This document shows positions 24,791 to 35,053 of a stretch of 64,000 nt of DNA, piece after piece (the first letter of the stretch is position 1; each line of letters starts with the position of its first letter). The notes under the pieces were generated by a model. That model saw nothing but the letters and a program-made list of their open reading frames with translations, had not been told where the DNA came from and did no database searches. This DNA comes from Affinundibacterium macrobrachii. GTDB taxonomy: Bacteria; Pseudomonadota; Gammaproteobacteria; Burkholderiales; Burkholderiaceae_D. Position numbers and translations under genes: made by a program. Location of the stretch: NCBI RefSeq assembly GCF_014652415.1, contig NZ_BMYT01000002.1, positions 372,001-436,000 on the forward strand, given 5' to 3'.

Positions 24791-25327
24791 ATGGAACAAT
24801 TTCACGGCACCACAATTCTGACTGTACGCAGAGGCAATGTGGTGGCATTAGGCGGTGACGGACAAGTCACTTTGGGTAATATTGTGATGAAGGGTACGGC
24901 GCGTAAAGTGCGTAAGCTATATCACAATAAAGTACTGGCTGGGTTTGCTGGCGGCACTGCCGATGCATTCACGCTGATTGAGCGTTTTGAGGCGAAGCTA
25001 GAGAAACATCAAGGACACCTAATGCGCGCATCGGTTGAATTGGCAAAAGACTGGCGCACTGACCGCATGCTACGTCGCCTTGAGGCGATGCTATTGGTTG
25101 CCGATAAAGACACGACCCTAGTGATCACTGGAAATGGTGATGTGTTAGAGCCGAATGACGGCATTGGTGCGATCGGATCTGGCGGTACATTTGCGCAATC
25201 TGCGGCAATCGCCTTGTATCAGAATACCGATCTATCTCCGGTGGAAATTGTTAAGAAATCGTTGACGATTGCTGGTGAGCTTTGCATCTATACCAACCTC
25301 TCTCACACTATTGAGACCCTAGAATAA
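24791..25327 (+). CDS. hslV: ATP-dependent protease proteolytic subunit HslV
   Basis: HslV forms the proteolytic double ring of the HslVU (ClpYQ) protease. It is an N-terminal threonine protease: the pro-peptide MEQFHG is removed, leaving T-T-I at the active N-terminus (Thr7). Conserved G-D-G-Q-V-T-L-G-N and [11 protein letters not shown] follow, and I-G-S-G-G closes the site. Its 178 residues are normal. The hslU start lies 26 bases downstream. A sigma-32-like promoter precedes it. Confidence 0.98.
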   Translation: MEQFHGTTILTVRRGNVVALGGDGQVTLGNIVMKGTARKVRKLYHNKVLAGFAGGTADAFTLIERFEAKLEKHQGHLMRASVELAKDWRTDRMLRRLEAMLLVADKDTTLVITGNGDVLEPNDGIGAIGSGGTFAQSAAIALYQNTDLSPVEIVKKSLTIAGELCIYTNLSHTIETLE

Positions 25328-25353
25328 GTAATGTATTTGATATTGAGATCAAG

Positions 25354-26697
25354 ATGATGAACATGACTCCGCAGGAAATCGTTTCCGAATTAGACAAGCA
25401 TGTGGTTGGCCAAGATAAAGCGAAACGTGCCGTTGCAATTGCATTGCGTAATCGTTGGCGCCGTCAGCAAGTGGCAGAACCCTTGCGTTACGAAATTACA
25501 CCGAAAAATATTTTGATGATAGGACCGACCGGTGTCGGTAAAACTGAGATCGCACGTCGATTAGCAAAACTTGCTGATGCGCCATTTATCAAAATTGAAG
25601 CAACCAAGTTTACCGAAGTTGGCTATGTCGGGCGCGATGTTGACACGATTATTCGTGATCTCGTCGATATCGGGATTAAGCAAACACGCGAAGCTGCCAT
25701 GCGTAAAGTGAGGACGCGTGCTGAAGATGCTGCAGAAGACAGAATTCTAGATGTGCTATTGCCGCCAGCGAGAGATTTTGGCATTGGGCAAGATGCCGCA
25801 ATTGACAACAACTCCACAGATAATGCGACACGCCAAACCTTTAGAAAGCGCTTGCGTGAAGGGCAGTTAGACGATAAAGAAATCGATATTGAAGTTGCTG
25901 ATGCCGCGCCGCAAATGGAAATTATGGCGCCTCCAGGTATGGAAGAAATGACTGAACAGATCAAGTCTATGTTTTCTGGTGTCGGTGCTGGTCGTAAAAA
26001 ATCGCGCCGTTTGAAGATCAAAGATGCTTTGAAATTAATGATTGAGGAAGAGGCCGCGAAACTCGTGAACGAAGAAGAGTTAAAGCAAGCGGCAATCAAA
26101 AATGTGGAGCAAAACGGGATCGTGTTTTTAGACGAAATTGATAAGATCGCGTCACGCTCGGAATCAGGTAGTGCCGAAGTGTCTCGTGCTGGGGTGCAGC
26201 GAGATTTGCTGCCACTGGTAGAAGGCACCACGGTAAATACCAAGTTTGGCATGATCAAAACCGATCATATTTTATTCATCGCATCGGGCGCGTTTCATTT
26301 TGCTAAGCCTTCAGATTTGATCCCTGAATTACAAGGCCGTTTCCCTATTCGGGTTGAGCTAGAATCTTTGTCGATCGCTGATTTCGAACGCATCTTAACC
26401 AGTACGGATGCCTGTTTGACACGTCAGTACGAAGCACTTTTGGCGACCGAAGGCGTCAAGATTGAGTTCTTGCCAGAAGGAATCCAACGCTTAGCGGGTA
26501 TCGCTTATTCGGTTAATGAGACCACGGAAAATATCGGCGCACGTCGTCTATACACGGTGATGGAAAAACTGCTAGAAGAGATCTCATTTGACGCGCATCA
26601 AAATAGCGGAAAGACGGTGGTGATTGATGCTGCTTATGTAGAGCAACGATTGCAAGCCTTGTCGGTGAATGAAGATTTATCGCGTTATGTATTGTAG
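25354..26697 (+). CDS. hslU: ATP-dependent protease ATPase subunit HslU
   Basis: HslU unfolds substrates and feeds them into HslV. The 447-residue AAA+ protein has Walker A G-P-T-G-V-G-K-T (57-64), the pore-type motif G-Y-V-G-R-D near 90, an insertion (I) domain of about 110 residues, and Walker B I-V-F-L-D-E-I-D near 255. It ends in S-R-Y-V-L, the tail that docks into HslV. The gene follows hslV after 26 bases, so both should share one mRNA. Confidence 0.98.
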   Translation: MMNMTPQEIVSELDKHVVGQDKAKRAVAIALRNRWRRQQVAEPLRYEITPKNILMIGPTGVGKTEIARRLAKLADAPFIKIEATKFTEVGYVGRDVDTIIRDLVDIGIKQTREAAMRKVRTRAEDAAEDRILDVLLPPARDFGIGQDAAIDNNSTDNATRQTFRKRLREGQLDDKEIDIEVADAAPQMEIMAPPGMEEMTEQIKSMFSGVGAGRKKSRRLKIKDALKLMIEEEAAKLVNEEELKQAAIKNVEQNGIVFLDEIDKIASRSESGSAEVSRAGVQRDLLPLVEGTTVNTKFGMIKTDHILFIASGAFHFAKPSDLIPELQGRFPIRVELESLSIADFERILTSTDACLTRQYEALLATEGVKIEFLPEGIQRLAGIAYSVNETTENIGARRLYTVMEKLLEEISFDAHQNSGKTVVIDAAYVEQRLQALSVNEDLSRYVL

Positions 26698-26737
26698 GAT
26701 GGAGCAGACCGATTGATGCGGTAAAGTGGAGAGTAGG

Positions 26738-26932
26738 ATGGCAAATAAGACTTTAGGCACACGTCAAAAATTGGTGTTTCGCCTCGATCCTGCTCAAAGC
26801 AAGCCGCGCAATCATGTTGTCGCACTTGCCAAACGTGGCGGTGCTGGTAGTCATCAGAAAAATGCGGCGGCATTGCGACAAGCACAGAAACAAGCCTTAA
26901 AGAAATTGCCAATCGACACGGAACAGGATTAA
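26738..26932 (+). CDS. small basic conserved protein
   Basis: A 64-residue basic protein (K/R-rich, with a G-G-A-G-S-H-Q-K-N block in the middle). It looks soluble and could bind nucleic acid or the ribosome, but there is no recognised domain. ATG 26738 has a GGAGAGTAGG purine stretch before it. It lies 40 bases after hslU on the same strand and may be read as part of the hslVU transcript. Confidence 0.6.
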   Translation: MANKTLGTRQKLVFRLDPAQSKPRNHVVALAKRGGAGSHQKNAAALRQAQKQALKKLPIDTEQD

Positions 26933-27021
26933 ACTGCAATTGCTTATTGCGTGAATGCAATATTGAGACCTGTGGGTAAATATTGCGGGGGTCTTAAGCT
27001 GGTTAAACAACGGAGTCTGAT

Positions 27022-27228
27022 ATGCCAGGCTGTAGAAAGCGTAAATGCTTGAATAAGTTTCGCCGACCTATGCGTAGGCGAGATTTGTTGACGCGGATGT
27101 TAGTCGACCTTGGTATGACCTACGCCGAGTCGTTCGGCGGTCTGAAAGCGATCGCATTTTTACGCGAGAAAAATGTACCCGAGCCGGTAATTACTCGGGT
27201 GATTGGCAACGATTATCCCTTATATTGA
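27022..27228 (+). CDS. small conserved hypothetical protein
   Basis: A 68-residue protein with a basic, Cys-containing first third ([19 protein letters not shown]) and a helical, more ordinary remainder ([20 protein letters not shown]). CGGAG at 27011-27015 supports ATG 27022. Its last 9 bases overlap the end of gpsA on the other strand (27220-27228). Function unknown. Its composition and good ribosome-binding site make it likely real. Confidence 0.55.
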   Translation: MPGCRKRKCLNKFRRPMRRRDLLTRMLVDLGMTYAESFGGLKAIAFLREKNVPEPVITRVIGNDYPLY

Positions 27229-28215
27229 TTCAGCCTTGGCGTCGCGCGATAGCAGGCGCTCTATCATTTCACGTGCTGCTACTTGTTCAAATAAGACGCC
27301 AGCGACCGCATCGGTAATTGGCATCTCTATGCGCAAATCGTGTGCTAAGGCTTTTACTGCTTGCGCACAACGAACCCCTTCGGCGACATGACCTAATTCT
27401 TGTACGATGAGGTCTAGGGATTTACCTTCTGCCAATGCAAGTCCTACTTTGCGGTTGCGAGAGAGATTGCCGGTACATGTTAGGATCAAATCACCGACAC
27501 CGGTCAGCCCCATCAAGGTTTCTAGACGCCCACCGAGCGCGGTAGAAAGTCGATTGATCTCTGCTAACCCTCGTGTCATCAGTGCGGCACGCGCGTTCAA
27601 ACCTAATCCCAAGCCGTCGGCAACACCAGTTGCGATTGCTAGAATATTTTTGACGGCGCCGCCAACTTCGACACCGACCACATCATCACTAGAATAAATA
27701 CGTAGATTAGGTCCATGTGCGGCATCAACCACCATGCGACAAAGCGTATTCGAACTTGAAGCTATCGTTAGCGCGCAAGGCAAGCCCTGTGCGACTTCTT
27801 GTGCAAACGAAGGGCCTGATAAAGCACCAGCTAGGATCTGATCTCCCAATTCTTGTTTGACCACTTGATGCGGAAGCAAGCGAGTTGATTCTTCAAAACC
27901 CTTGCATAGCCACACCACATTTTTGAGTGGGTAAGATTTGCACTGTTGCAAAATAGGTCGTAGGCCCGACACCGAACTGGCAATAATCAATAATCCATCG
28001 TCGAGCGCATGTCTTAGGGCTAAATCGAAGTCGGCACTCGCCTGTAAATTTGCCGGAAGTGGGAAACCTGGTAAGTAATGTTGATTTTCGCGCGCGACTT
28101 GTGCCGCCTCCATCGCAGCTTGATTGCGTCCCCACAAAATGACCTGATTTTTTGCTGCAAGTGAAATAGCTAAAGCAGTACCCCAAGCGCCAGCGCCGAG
28201 AACGGTAATTTTCAT
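27220..28215 (-). CDS. gpsA: NAD(P)-dependent glycerol-3-phosphate dehydrogenase
   Basis: GpsA reduces dihydroxyacetone phosphate to sn-glycerol-3-phosphate for phospholipid synthesis. The Rossmann motif [11 protein letters not shown] is at the N-terminus, followed by the C-K-G-F-E block, the S-G-P-S-F-A-Q-E-V region and the conserved [17 protein letters not shown] 28215 gives [16 protein letters not shown] six bases earlier is less likely. The 331-residue length is normal. It overlaps the small convergent gene at its 3' end. Confidence 0.98.
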   Translation of the reverse strand: MKITVLGAGAWGTALAISLAAKNQVILWGRNQAAMEAAQVARENQHYLPGFPLPANLQASADFDLALRHALDDGLLIIASSVSGLRPILQQCKSYPLKNVVWLCKGFEESTRLLPHQVVKQELGDQILAGALSGPSFAQEVAQGLPCALTIASSSNTLCRMVVDAAHGPNLRIYSSDDVVGVEVGGAVKNILAIATGVADGLGLGLNARAALMTRGLAEINRLSTALGGRLETLMGLTGVGDLILTCTGNLSRNRKVGLALAEGKSLDLIVQELGHVAEGVRCAQAVKALAHDLRIEMPITDAVAGVLFEQVAAREMIERLLSRDAKAESI

Positions 28216-28268
28216 CGTCAACCTAATTTAGCGGTGTGTTATAAGAGTGTGCAGATCAAAGGCGGAAC

Positions 28269-28721
28269 TTATAGTCCCCATACTTCGCTGGTTCGAACAA
28301 ATCCTGTTTGACCATCGCGGTGCTTTACTTTGACCCAAGCACCAATTGCCGGTTCTGCCATTTCTAACAAAACGTTTTTATCTGCGCTAAATACCATGCT
28401 CGCAGATTCTTCTGGTGCAACGCGAATCCTAGCAGTCGCGGTTTTGACGATTAAGTTGCGTCTTGGGATTAAATCTTTTGCCTCTACCCAACTGAGGTCG
28501 CCATTCATATCGCGCACGCGGCACCACGCACCTGAAGTCAGAATGATTTCGACTGGCATACCAGCAGGTGCCACATAGATTTTCATGCCACGTGCGGAAG
28601 GCGCGTCATACATGATGATAGGCGTCGCTCCAACGGAACGAAACTCGAGCGCAAAAGAAGAAGTGGAGACAGAACCCAATCCTAACAAAACCAGTATTGA
28701 TAGTCTGGAGATAAGGCGCAT
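28269..28721 (-). CDS. SH3-domain secreted protein
   Basis: A 150-residue protein with an N-terminal signal peptide (LSILVLLGLGSVSTSSFA) followed by two SH3b-like repeats: SVGATPIIMYDAPSARG...WVEAKDL and TATARIRVAPEESASMV...WVKVKHRDGQTGFV. Bacterial SH3 domains usually bind peptidoglycan or stabilise envelope proteins. No catalytic domain is attached. It lies 113 bases upstream of gpsA's start-side neighbour secB on the same strand. Confidence 0.75.
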   Translation of the reverse strand: MRLISRLSILVLLGLGSVSTSSFALEFRSVGATPIIMYDAPSARGMKIYVAPAGMPVEIILTSGAWCRVRDMNGDLSWVEAKDLIPRRNLIVKTATARIRVAPEESASMVFSADKNVLLEMAEPAIGAWVKVKHRDGQTGFVRTSEVWGL

Positions 28722-28754
28722 TGCGTAACCCTAGGATGAAGATCTAAAAGAGAA

Positions 28755-28788
28755 AACCCACTAGGTCTGGTTTCAGGCTTAGTGGGTT
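28755..28788 (-). terminator. rho-independent terminator downstream of secB (minus strand)
   Basis: Read on the minus strand, AACCCACTA (28788-28780) and TAGTGGGTT (28763-28755) form a 9-bp stem with a 16-base loop, followed by TTCTCTTTT. It lies 45 bases after the secB stop and before the SH3 gene. Confidence 0.75.
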
Positions 28789-28833
28789 CGTCAAGCAATT
28801 CATCGCGTAATGCTTAAATTGCGTACGCAACAA

Positions 28834-29325
28834 TTAGTGCGTAGTTGCAGCAGCTTCAGTGTTACCAGCTTCTGCAGCCAATCGAGCTTGTTCAGCCATA
28901 TTTGCTAAACGTTGTTGGTAGAAAGCTTCGAAGTTGATTTCTGTCAAATGAATCGGAGGGAAACCAGCGCGAGAAATTGCATCCGCTACGTTAGAACGCA
29001 GGTAAGGATAGATAATATTTGGGCAGCCGATGCCTAACAATGGATCCATTTGATCTTGTGGAATATTGCGCGCTTCGAAAATGCCTGCTTGTTTTGCTTC
29101 TACCAAGAAAGCAACTTTGTCTTTTACTTTAGCAGTAACAGTCACTGTCACAGTAGCTTCAACGATGCCTTCAGCCAATGGCTCTGCGCCTACGTCCAAT
29201 GTTACTTCGATGCTTGGTGCATCTTGTTCCAAGAAAATCGCTGGAGAGTTAGGTTGTTCGAGCGATAAATCTTTCAGATAAACGCGTTGAATTTGGAAAA
29301 TTGGCTGCAAATTTTGGTCTGACAT
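28834..29325 (-). CDS. secB: protein-export chaperone SecB
   Basis: SecB keeps pre-proteins unfolded and delivers them to SecA. The 163-residue protein has the family pattern: [19 protein letters not shown] near the start, V-E-A-K-Q-A-G-I-F in the middle, and the conserved [15 protein letters not shown] followed by [10 protein letters not shown]. The C-terminal tail is Ala/Glu-rich, as usual. In the typical order it is grouped with grxC and gpsA. Confidence 0.98.
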   Translation of the reverse strand: MSDQNLQPIFQIQRVYLKDLSLEQPNSPAIFLEQDAPSIEVTLDVGAEPLAEGIVEATVTVTVTAKVKDKVAFLVEAKQAGIFEARNIPQDQMDPLLGIGCPNIIYPYLRSNVADAISRAGFPPIHLTEINFEAFYQQRLANMAEQARLAAEAGNTEAAATTH

Positions 29326-29520
29326 GTGACACTTTCTTAAAATTCTATAAATTAATCAGGAACAACTAGCTACTTACATAGGGACAATTGAAGAATATTC
29401 AAGTCCCATTCTGCCGTGATCCATGCGTGCTGCGAATAATTCATGCAAATAAACTATGCTGACTAACCAAGCAAACTGAGGTGACGAAACAGAATCAGCC
29501 TTCTATTGTAGCAAGCAGAG

Positions 29521-29560
29521 TGAAAAAACCGCAATCAAAGCCGCTTGTGCAGTGCGGTTT
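29521..29560 (-). terminator. probable rho-independent terminator of grxC (minus strand)
   Basis: On the minus strand AACCGCA (29559-29553) pairs with TGCGGTT (29533-29527) across a 19-base loop, and T residues follow at 29526-29521. It begins at the grxC stop codon. Confidence 0.65.
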
Positions 29561-29822
29561 ATGTTGGATTTAGCAGCGAATCAAGTTTTCCAGCACGGTC
29601 TAAGGCGGATAAATCGTCGAAACCACCGACATGTGTTTCTCCGATGTAAATTTGAGGCACGGTACGGCGCCCAGTTTTTTGCATCATCGCTTCGCGCACA
29701 GCAGGATCGAGATCAACTCTTACTTTCTCGATTTCTTCAACACCTTTTGATTTCAACAAACGTTCTGCCATGACACAATAAGGGCAAACAGCTGTGCTAT
29801 ACATTACTACATGGGCAACCAT
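29559..29822 (-). CDS. grxC: glutaredoxin 3
   Basis: A dithiol glutaredoxin of 87 residues that reduces disulphides with glutathione. The active site C-P-Y-C is at 13-16, followed by the cis-proline T-V-P-Q-I and the glutathione-binding G-G-F-D-D block. ATG 29822 is chosen because AAGGAG precedes it at good spacing. A GTG at 29828 would only add two residues. It lies 9 bases after the rhodanese gene stop on the same strand, so they are co-transcribed. Confidence 0.95.
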   Translation of the reverse strand: MVAHVVMYSTAVCPYCVMAERLLKSKGVEEIEKVRVDLDPAVREAMMQKTGRRTVPQIYIGETHVGGFDDLSALDRAGKLDSLLNPT

Positions 29823-29831
29823 GACCACTCC

Positions 29832-30233
29832 TTACTTGATTGTTGGTAAGCCTTGCGACTGCCAAGCCGCAACACCACCGTCTAAACTAAATGCTTTCTC
29901 AAAGCCGGCTTTATTTAAAATTGATACTGCAGAACTTGATCGTACACCGCTGGCACACACGGTGATGACGACATTGCCCTTTGATTTTTCAATTTCTTTT
30001 ATTCTTGATTCTAATTCTTTTAATGGAATGTTTTTTGCGCTTGGCAAGTGACCTGTCGCAAACTCTTCTGCGCTACGCACATCCAAGACCAAGGTTTTGG
30101 CTTGATTCATGTATTGAGTCGCTTGTAGTTGAGAGACTCTGGCGCCACGTCTTTGCAAGTTAGGAAGTAAAAGAGCCCCGCCAGAAATGATGGCGATAGA
30201 AAGCAGAAACAGATTGTCGCTAATGAAATTCAC
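29832..30233 (-). CDS. rhodanese-like domain protein, membrane-anchored
   Basis: A 133-residue protein with one N-terminal membrane helix (about 7-24) and a single rhodanese domain. The active-site loop is C-A-S-G-V-R-S with Cys93, and L-D-V-R-S-A-E-E-F-A-T-G-H is the conserved CH2A-type segment. Rhodaneses move sulphane sulphur, and the partner is unknown. It is the first gene of a rhodanese-grxC unit and stands back to back with gpmA. Confidence 0.9.
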   Translation of the reverse strand: MNFISDNLFLLSIAIISGGALLLPNLQRRGARVSQLQATQYMNQAKTLVLDVRSAEEFATGHLPSAKNIPLKELESRIKEIEKSKGNVVITVCASGVRSSSAVSILNKAGFEKAFSLDGGVAAWQSQGLPTIK

Positions 30234-30377
30234 AGTTTTCCCGCGTTAAGAATGGTTATAAGTGGTTAAAGACAAGCGCCTCATTATAAAATAGATGGCG
30301 AAATTAGTTTTAAACTGTTTTAAATATCAAGCACATTCTATCTTGTCCTTTTCAACCCCGTAATTTAAGCAAATATT

Positions 30378-31124
30378 ATGTATAAAATTGTATTGATGCG
30401 TCATGGCGAATCCACTTGGAATCTCGATAATCGTTTTACTGGTTGGACTGATGTTGATTTGACGGAGAAAGGCGTGGCAGAAGCGCGTCAAGCAGGAAAA
30501 CTTTTGAAAGAAGCTGGTTTTACATTTGATTTGGCGTATACCTCCGTCCTCAAACGTGCGATTCGCACACTGTGGGGTACTTTGGATGAGATGGATTTGA
30601 TGTGGTTGCCAGTGCAACATGATTGGCGTTTGAATGAGCGTCATTACGGTGCATTGCAAGGCTTGAATAAAGCGGAAACTGCGGCGAAGTACGGCGATGA
30701 ACAGGTTTTGGTATGGCGTCGTAGCTATGATACGCCACCGAATCCTTTAGATGAAAATGACGAGCGCACTTCTTTTAAAGATCCGCGTTATGCCGCATTA
30801 AAGCGTGAGCAAATTCCCTTAACCGAATGCTTAAAAGACACCGTCGCCCGGGTGGTTCCTGCTTGGGAAGATTCGATTGCGCCAGCAATTCGTTCAGGAA
30901 AACGTATTATTGTGTCGGCACACGGCAATAGTTTGCGTGCTTTGATCAAGATGTTAGATGGGATTAGTGATGAGGATATCGTCAACTTAAACATTCCTAA
31001 TGGACAACCATTGGTTTATGAGCTCGATGCGGATTTAAAACCAATTAAGAGTTATTACCTTGGCGATCAGGCAGCGATTGCAGCTGCTTTGGCAGCGGTC
31101 GCGAGTCAAGGGAAGTCGAAATAA
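30378..31124 (+). CDS. gpmA: 2,3-bisphosphoglycerate-dependent phosphoglycerate mutase
   Basis: GpmA interconverts 3- and 2-phosphoglycerate in glycolysis. The histidine-phosphatase signature [11 protein letters not shown] gives the phosphorylated His9. E-R-H-Y-G-A-L-Q-G is the second signature, and S-A-H-G-N-S-L-R-A holds the second catalytic His. 248 residues is the family length. envC starts 4 bases after its stop, so the pair is one operon. Confidence 0.98.
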   Translation: MYKIVLMRHGESTWNLDNRFTGWTDVDLTEKGVAEARQAGKLLKEAGFTFDLAYTSVLKRAIRTLWGTLDEMDLMWLPVQHDWRLNERHYGALQGLNKAETAAKYGDEQVLVWRRSYDTPPNPLDENDERTSFKDPRYAALKREQIPLTECLKDTVARVVPAWEDSIAPAIRSGKRIIVSAHGNSLRALIKMLDGISDEDIVNLNIPNGQPLVYELDADLKPIKSYYLGDQAAIAAALAAVASQGKSK

Positions 31125-31128
31125 TTTG

Positions 31129-32523
31129 ATGTTTTCCTTTTTGTTTCGTCACAGCTTGCGCGGCAAACGGCCTTTATCTCATTCGATAAAGGCCGCTTGC
31201 CTGCTTTGTTCACTTGGTCTTTGCTCGACTGTTTTGCTTTCTAATCCTGCATTTGCGCAAAGCGCACGTGCTAAGGAAAAGAAACAGGCGGAAGCGAGCC
31301 GCATAGAATTGCAGCAAAAATTAAAGGCGCTGAAAAAAGATATTAGCAAGACCGAGTCTGCGAAAGAAAAAGCCAGTGACGCCTTGGAAGAATCCGAACA
31401 GGCTATTTCTGAAGCCAATCGTTCGATTCGCGATTTGCAGCTTGAGCAGCAAGCGGCCAATGAGCACTTAAATCAATTAATCGCAGAGCAAGCCCGTTTA
31501 AGCGCACAAGTAGAACAGCAGAAAAAGCAATTGTCTGATTTTCTGCGACGGCAATATATGCACGGTGATAGTGACCGCATTAAATTACTTTTATCTGGCG
31601 ACAACCCAAATCGAATTAACCGTGATTTGCATTACATGAGTTATGTCTCGCAAACACAGGCAAAAATGATCGCCGCGTTACGTACCAGCTTGGAAGAAAT
31701 CGAAAAAAACAAACAAGCCGCGCAGGAAACCAAAGACGAGCTCGATGAAATCGCCCAAGAAGAGCGCGAACATAAACAAGGCTTAGAAAAAGAGAAAAAG
31801 CGTCACGCTGCATTGCTTTCACAATTGGCAAGCAAACTACATACGCAAAAGAAAGAAGCGGCGAGTTTGGAAAAAGACGAGCAACGTTTGAGCAATCTAG
31901 TTTCTCGTTTGAATAAATTGATGGAAGAGCAGGCCAGAGCAGAACAAGCGCGTTTGGCACAATTAGAAAAGCAGCGACAAGAGCGACTCGCACAAGAAAA
32001 AGCGCAACGTGAAAAAAATCAAGTTGCGGGCAAAAATTCAAGCAAGTCAGTGCCTGATGTCGAAGAAAACAAAGTTACCAAAGGCATGGTGGTTGAGCAA
32101 ACGCCAGTCGCCGGAATGTTTGATGGACGAGAATTTAATCGTCTTAAAGGGCAATTGTTTTTGCCAGTGAAGGGCGAGTTAATTGCCCGCTTTGGCACAA
32201 AGCGCGGTGATGGGCCGAGTTGGAAAGGCTTGTTTATCAAAGCCAATGAAGGTGCGGAAGTGAAGGCGGTCGCGGCTGGTAAAGTCGTGTTTGCCGAGTG
32301 GCTACGTGGTTTTGGCAATATGATTATTTTGGATCATGGCGGCCAATACTTGAGTCTTTATAGCAATGCGCAAGCGGTGTTAAAACATGCTGGCGATGTC
32401 GTGAAAGCAGGCGACACGATCGCCAATGCGGGCAACAGCGGCGGTAATGAAGAAACAGGTCTATACTTTGAAATGCGTTACAAAGGTCAGGTATTTGATC
32501 CGATGACATGGGTGCGCAAATAA
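31129..32523 (+). CDS. envC: EnvC-like murein hydrolase activator
   Basis: A secreted 464-residue protein with a signal peptide (CSLGLCSTVLLSNPAFAQS) and a long coiled coil (about 45-310) rich in K, E, Q and A. It ends in a C-terminal LytM/M23 domain (about 350-464). The LytM metal ligands are degenerate, with G-L-Y-F-E-M in place of H-L-H-F-E. This is as expected for EnvC, which does not cut peptidoglycan itself but activates the division amidases AmiA/B. The division role is from the family. ATG 31129 is 4 bases after gpmA. Confidence 0.88.
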   Translation: MFSFLFRHSLRGKRPLSHSIKAACLLCSLGLCSTVLLSNPAFAQSARAKEKKQAEASRIELQQKLKALKKDISKTESAKEKASDALEESEQAISEANRSIRDLQLEQQAANEHLNQLIAEQARLSAQVEQQKKQLSDFLRRQYMHGDSDRIKLLLSGDNPNRINRDLHYMSYVSQTQAKMIAALRTSLEEIEKNKQAAQETKDELDEIAQEEREHKQGLEKEKKRHAALLSQLASKLHTQKKEAASLEKDEQRLSNLVSRLNKLMEEQARAEQARLAQLEKQRQERLAQEKAQREKNQVAGKNSSKSVPDVEENKVTKGMVVEQTPVAGMFDGREFNRLKGQLFLPVKGELIARFGTKRGDGPSWKGLFIKANEGAEVKAVAAGKVVFAEWLRGFGNMIILDHGGQYLSLYSNAQAVLKHAGDVVKAGDTIANAGNSGGNEETGLYFEMRYKGQVFDPMTWVRK

Positions 32524-32698
32524 TACGAAATACGAGCAATCCTAATCATAGTGAATCGTGGCAGTTCACTTTAGCTAGTCAAATCTGAAATAGAGAATGG
32601 GTAGTTTTGGGGTGCGGAGCAGAATAGGTTTCCATGCTGAGTTTTCTAGGTTTAGTACGATAGATATAATTAAGTACGATTAAGGCGATTGCAAGAAA

Positions 32699-34165
32699 AT
32701 GGGCAGTAAATTAAAAAGTTTAGGCTTGGTTGGATTCGGCGTGGTTGTCGGAGTTGCAGCTTCGCTGCAATATTCTGCGCTCGCACAAAAAATGCAAGGT
32801 TTGCCTTTGCCATTAGAAAAACTCAGCGAGTTCACTGAAGTTTTCGGCATGATTAAGTCAGATTATGTTGAGGCGGTGGAGGACGAAAAATTATTGGACG
32901 AAGCGATCAACGGCATGTTTGGCGCATTAGATCCGCATTCTGCTTATTTAGACAAGAAAGCTTTCAAAGAATTACGCGAAGGTACAGAAGGAAAATTCAT
33001 CGGTTTGGGTCTAGAAGTCGGTATGGAAGATGGCTATGTGAAAGTCATCTCGCCAATTGAAGACTCGCCAGCTTCACGTGCCGGCATTTTGCCTAGTGAT
33101 TTAATTACTCGCATTGATGGTGTACCGATCAAAGGATTGAGCATCGATGACGCTGTTAAAAAAATGCGCGGTGAGCCGAACACAAAAATCACATTGACGA
33201 TTGCGCGTAAGACCGAGGATAAACCTATCGTCGTTACTTTAACGCGCGAGCTAATTAAACAACATAGTGTCAAAGCTAAAGTGGTCGAGCCAGGTTATGC
33301 ATGGCTGCGTATTTCGCAATTTCAAGAGCCAACACTAGACGACATGGTTAAGAAGATTAACGCGATCTATAGCCAAGAACCTGCGTTAAAAGGCTTGGTG
33401 TTGGATCTGCGTAATGATCCCGGCGGCGTATTACCTGGCGCGATTGGCGTTTCTGCGGCTTTCTTGCCGAAAGACGTGGCGGTGGTTTCTACTAATGGCC
33501 AAGTCGAAGATTCCAAGCGCATTTATTATGCCAAACGTGAATTTTATGCCGGCCGAGTTGGTAGCGATCCTTTAGCCAAGTTGCCCGCTGCGGTGAAGCA
33601 AGTACCGTTGGTGGTGTTGATTAATACGGGTTCTGCATCGGCGTCGGAAATTGTTGCTGGTGCTTTGCAAGATTATCGTCGTGCCACGATTTTAGGCACG
33701 CAAAGTTATGGTAAAGGTTCGGTACAGACTGTGCATCAAGTTACCGATGAGACTGCCATCAAGCTCACCACCGCACGTTACTACACACCGCTAGGGCGCG
33801 CGATCCAAGCCAAAGGTATACAACCGGATTTAAGGGTTGAAGAGACTGCCGATGGCGACGGCTTTAATGCATTGCGTTCTCGCGAGGCTGATCTGATCAA
33901 GCATTTGAGCAATGATAAAGAGGCCGAAGGCGAAACCACAGATCTTGATGAACTTGAAGAAGAAAAGCGTCTAATCGAATTAGCGAAGAAGAGCGTTCCT
34001 GTCGAGTTCGGCAGTAAAGAAGATTTTCAATTGCAGCAAGCCTTAAATCATTTAAAAGGTTTGCCAGTGAAAGTGACGCCTTTAAAAAAGTTAAAAGCTG
34101 AAACAGCCGCTAACGATGCTAACTTTTCTCCATCCAAAGCAAAGCCCAACGCACAAAAGAATTAA
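32699..34165 (+). CDS. ctpA: S41 family C-terminal processing protease CtpA/Prc-like
   Basis: A 488-residue periplasmic serine protease. It has an N-terminal signal or anchor helix (about 7-27), a PDZ domain (about 95-180, with S-P-A-S-R-A-G-I-L) and the S41 catalytic core. Catalytic Ser is in G-S-A-S-A-S-E-I-V and Lys in S-Y-G-K-G-S-V-Q. Such enzymes trim proteins and control peptidoglycan hydrolases, and it follows gpmA-envC as in related genomes. The acidic C-terminal 90 residues look flexible. Start ATG 32699. Confidence 0.93.
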   Translation: MGSKLKSLGLVGFGVVVGVAASLQYSALAQKMQGLPLPLEKLSEFTEVFGMIKSDYVEAVEDEKLLDEAINGMFGALDPHSAYLDKKAFKELREGTEGKFIGLGLEVGMEDGYVKVISPIEDSPASRAGILPSDLITRIDGVPIKGLSIDDAVKKMRGEPNTKITLTIARKTEDKPIVVTLTRELIKQHSVKAKVVEPGYAWLRISQFQEPTLDDMVKKINAIYSQEPALKGLVLDLRNDPGGVLPGAIGVSAAFLPKDVAVVSTNGQVEDSKRIYYAKREFYAGRVGSDPLAKLPAAVKQVPLVVLINTGSASASEIVAGALQDYRRATILGTQSYGKGSVQTVHQVTDETAIKLTTARYYTPLGRAIQAKGIQPDLRVEETADGDGFNALRSREADLIKHLSNDKEAEGETTDLDELEEEKRLIELAKKSVPVEFGSKEDFQLQQALNHLKGLPVKVTPLKKLKAETAANDANFSPSKAKPNAQKN

Positions 34166-34291
34166 TGCGTCAGTTTGAGTCAATCAAGATGCGTCAAAAT
34201 GAATGCATGCATCTATGATTGCGATATAGATACTTGCATGTTGTTACTGACTGTAGCGCTTTTTTGCAGCAGTCTTAGTTGAAGAATTCCT

Positions 34292-35047
34292 ATGAACGAC
34301 GATCAATTATTGCGTTACTCGCGGCATATTTTGCTAGATCAAATTGGCATCGAGGGGCAGCAAAAACTATTGGATGCGCGCGTCTTGGTACTTGGCGCAG
34401 GCGGACTCGGTTCGCCAGCTGCTTTGTATTTAGCGAGTGCCGGCATCGGTCATTTGACGATAGTCGATGATGATGAAGTTGACTTGACCAATCTTCAGCG
34501 GCAGATCTTGCACACTACGGAGCGTGTCGGTCAGAGTAAGGTTGCATCTGCCAAGTTGAGCCTACAGCAAATTAATCCTGAAGTACAAGTTGAGGCAATT
34601 CAGGAGCGTTTGCAAGGTGATCGTTTGCGTGATTTGATTCGTGCTGCGGATGTGGTGTTGGATTGCAGCGATAACTTTGACACGCGGCATGCCGTGAATG
34701 CTGCCTGTGTTGAATTTGCGACTCCTTTGGTTTCTGGTGCTGCGATTTCTTTTGATGGGCAGATTAGTGTGTTTGATAGCCGCAAGCAAGATGCCGCTTG
34801 CTACGCATGTTTATTTCCAGCCGAGCAGCGTGTTGAAGAAGTACGTTGTTCGACGATGGGCGTGTTCGCCCCTTTGGTGGGTATCATCGGCACAATGCAA
34901 GCGGCTGAAGCCTTAAAGTTGGTGATGGGTCTGGGTCAAAGTCTACAAGGCCGACTGATGCTACTTGATGCGATGCACATGGAGTGGACCACGATCACGG
35001 TACCTAAAAATCAAGAATGTTCTGTTTGTGGGCAATCGCACCCTTAG
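34292..35047 (+). CDS. moeB: MoeB/ThiF family adenylyltransferase
   Basis: An E1-like enzyme of 251 residues that adenylates the C-terminal glycine of MoaD or ThiS. The nucleotide-binding G-A-G-G-L-G-S-P is near 34-41, D-D-D-E-V-D-L-T-N-L-Q-R-Q-I-L-H is the conserved ATP-contact segment, and C-Y-A-C (about 167-170) and C-S-V-C bind zinc. Whether it serves molybdopterin or thiamine synthesis cannot be told from the sequence, but the length and C-x-x-C pair match MoeB. It converges on the PabBC gene with a 6-base gap. Confidence 0.88.
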   Translation: MNDDQLLRYSRHILLDQIGIEGQQKLLDARVLVLGAGGLGSPAALYLASAGIGHLTIVDDDEVDLTNLQRQILHTTERVGQSKVASAKLSLQQINPEVQVEAIQERLQGDRLRDLIRAADVVLDCSDNFDTRHAVNAACVEFATPLVSGAAISFDGQISVFDSRKQDAACYACLFPAEQRVEEVRCSTMGVFAPLVGIIGTMQAAEALKLVMGLGQSLQGRLMLLDAMHMEWTTITVPKNQECSVCGQSHP

Positions 35048-35053
35048 TTTGCA

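Noticed and set aside
25623-26258. 211-codon minus-strand frame opposite hslU
   Set aside because: Ser/Ile-rich shadow of hslU.
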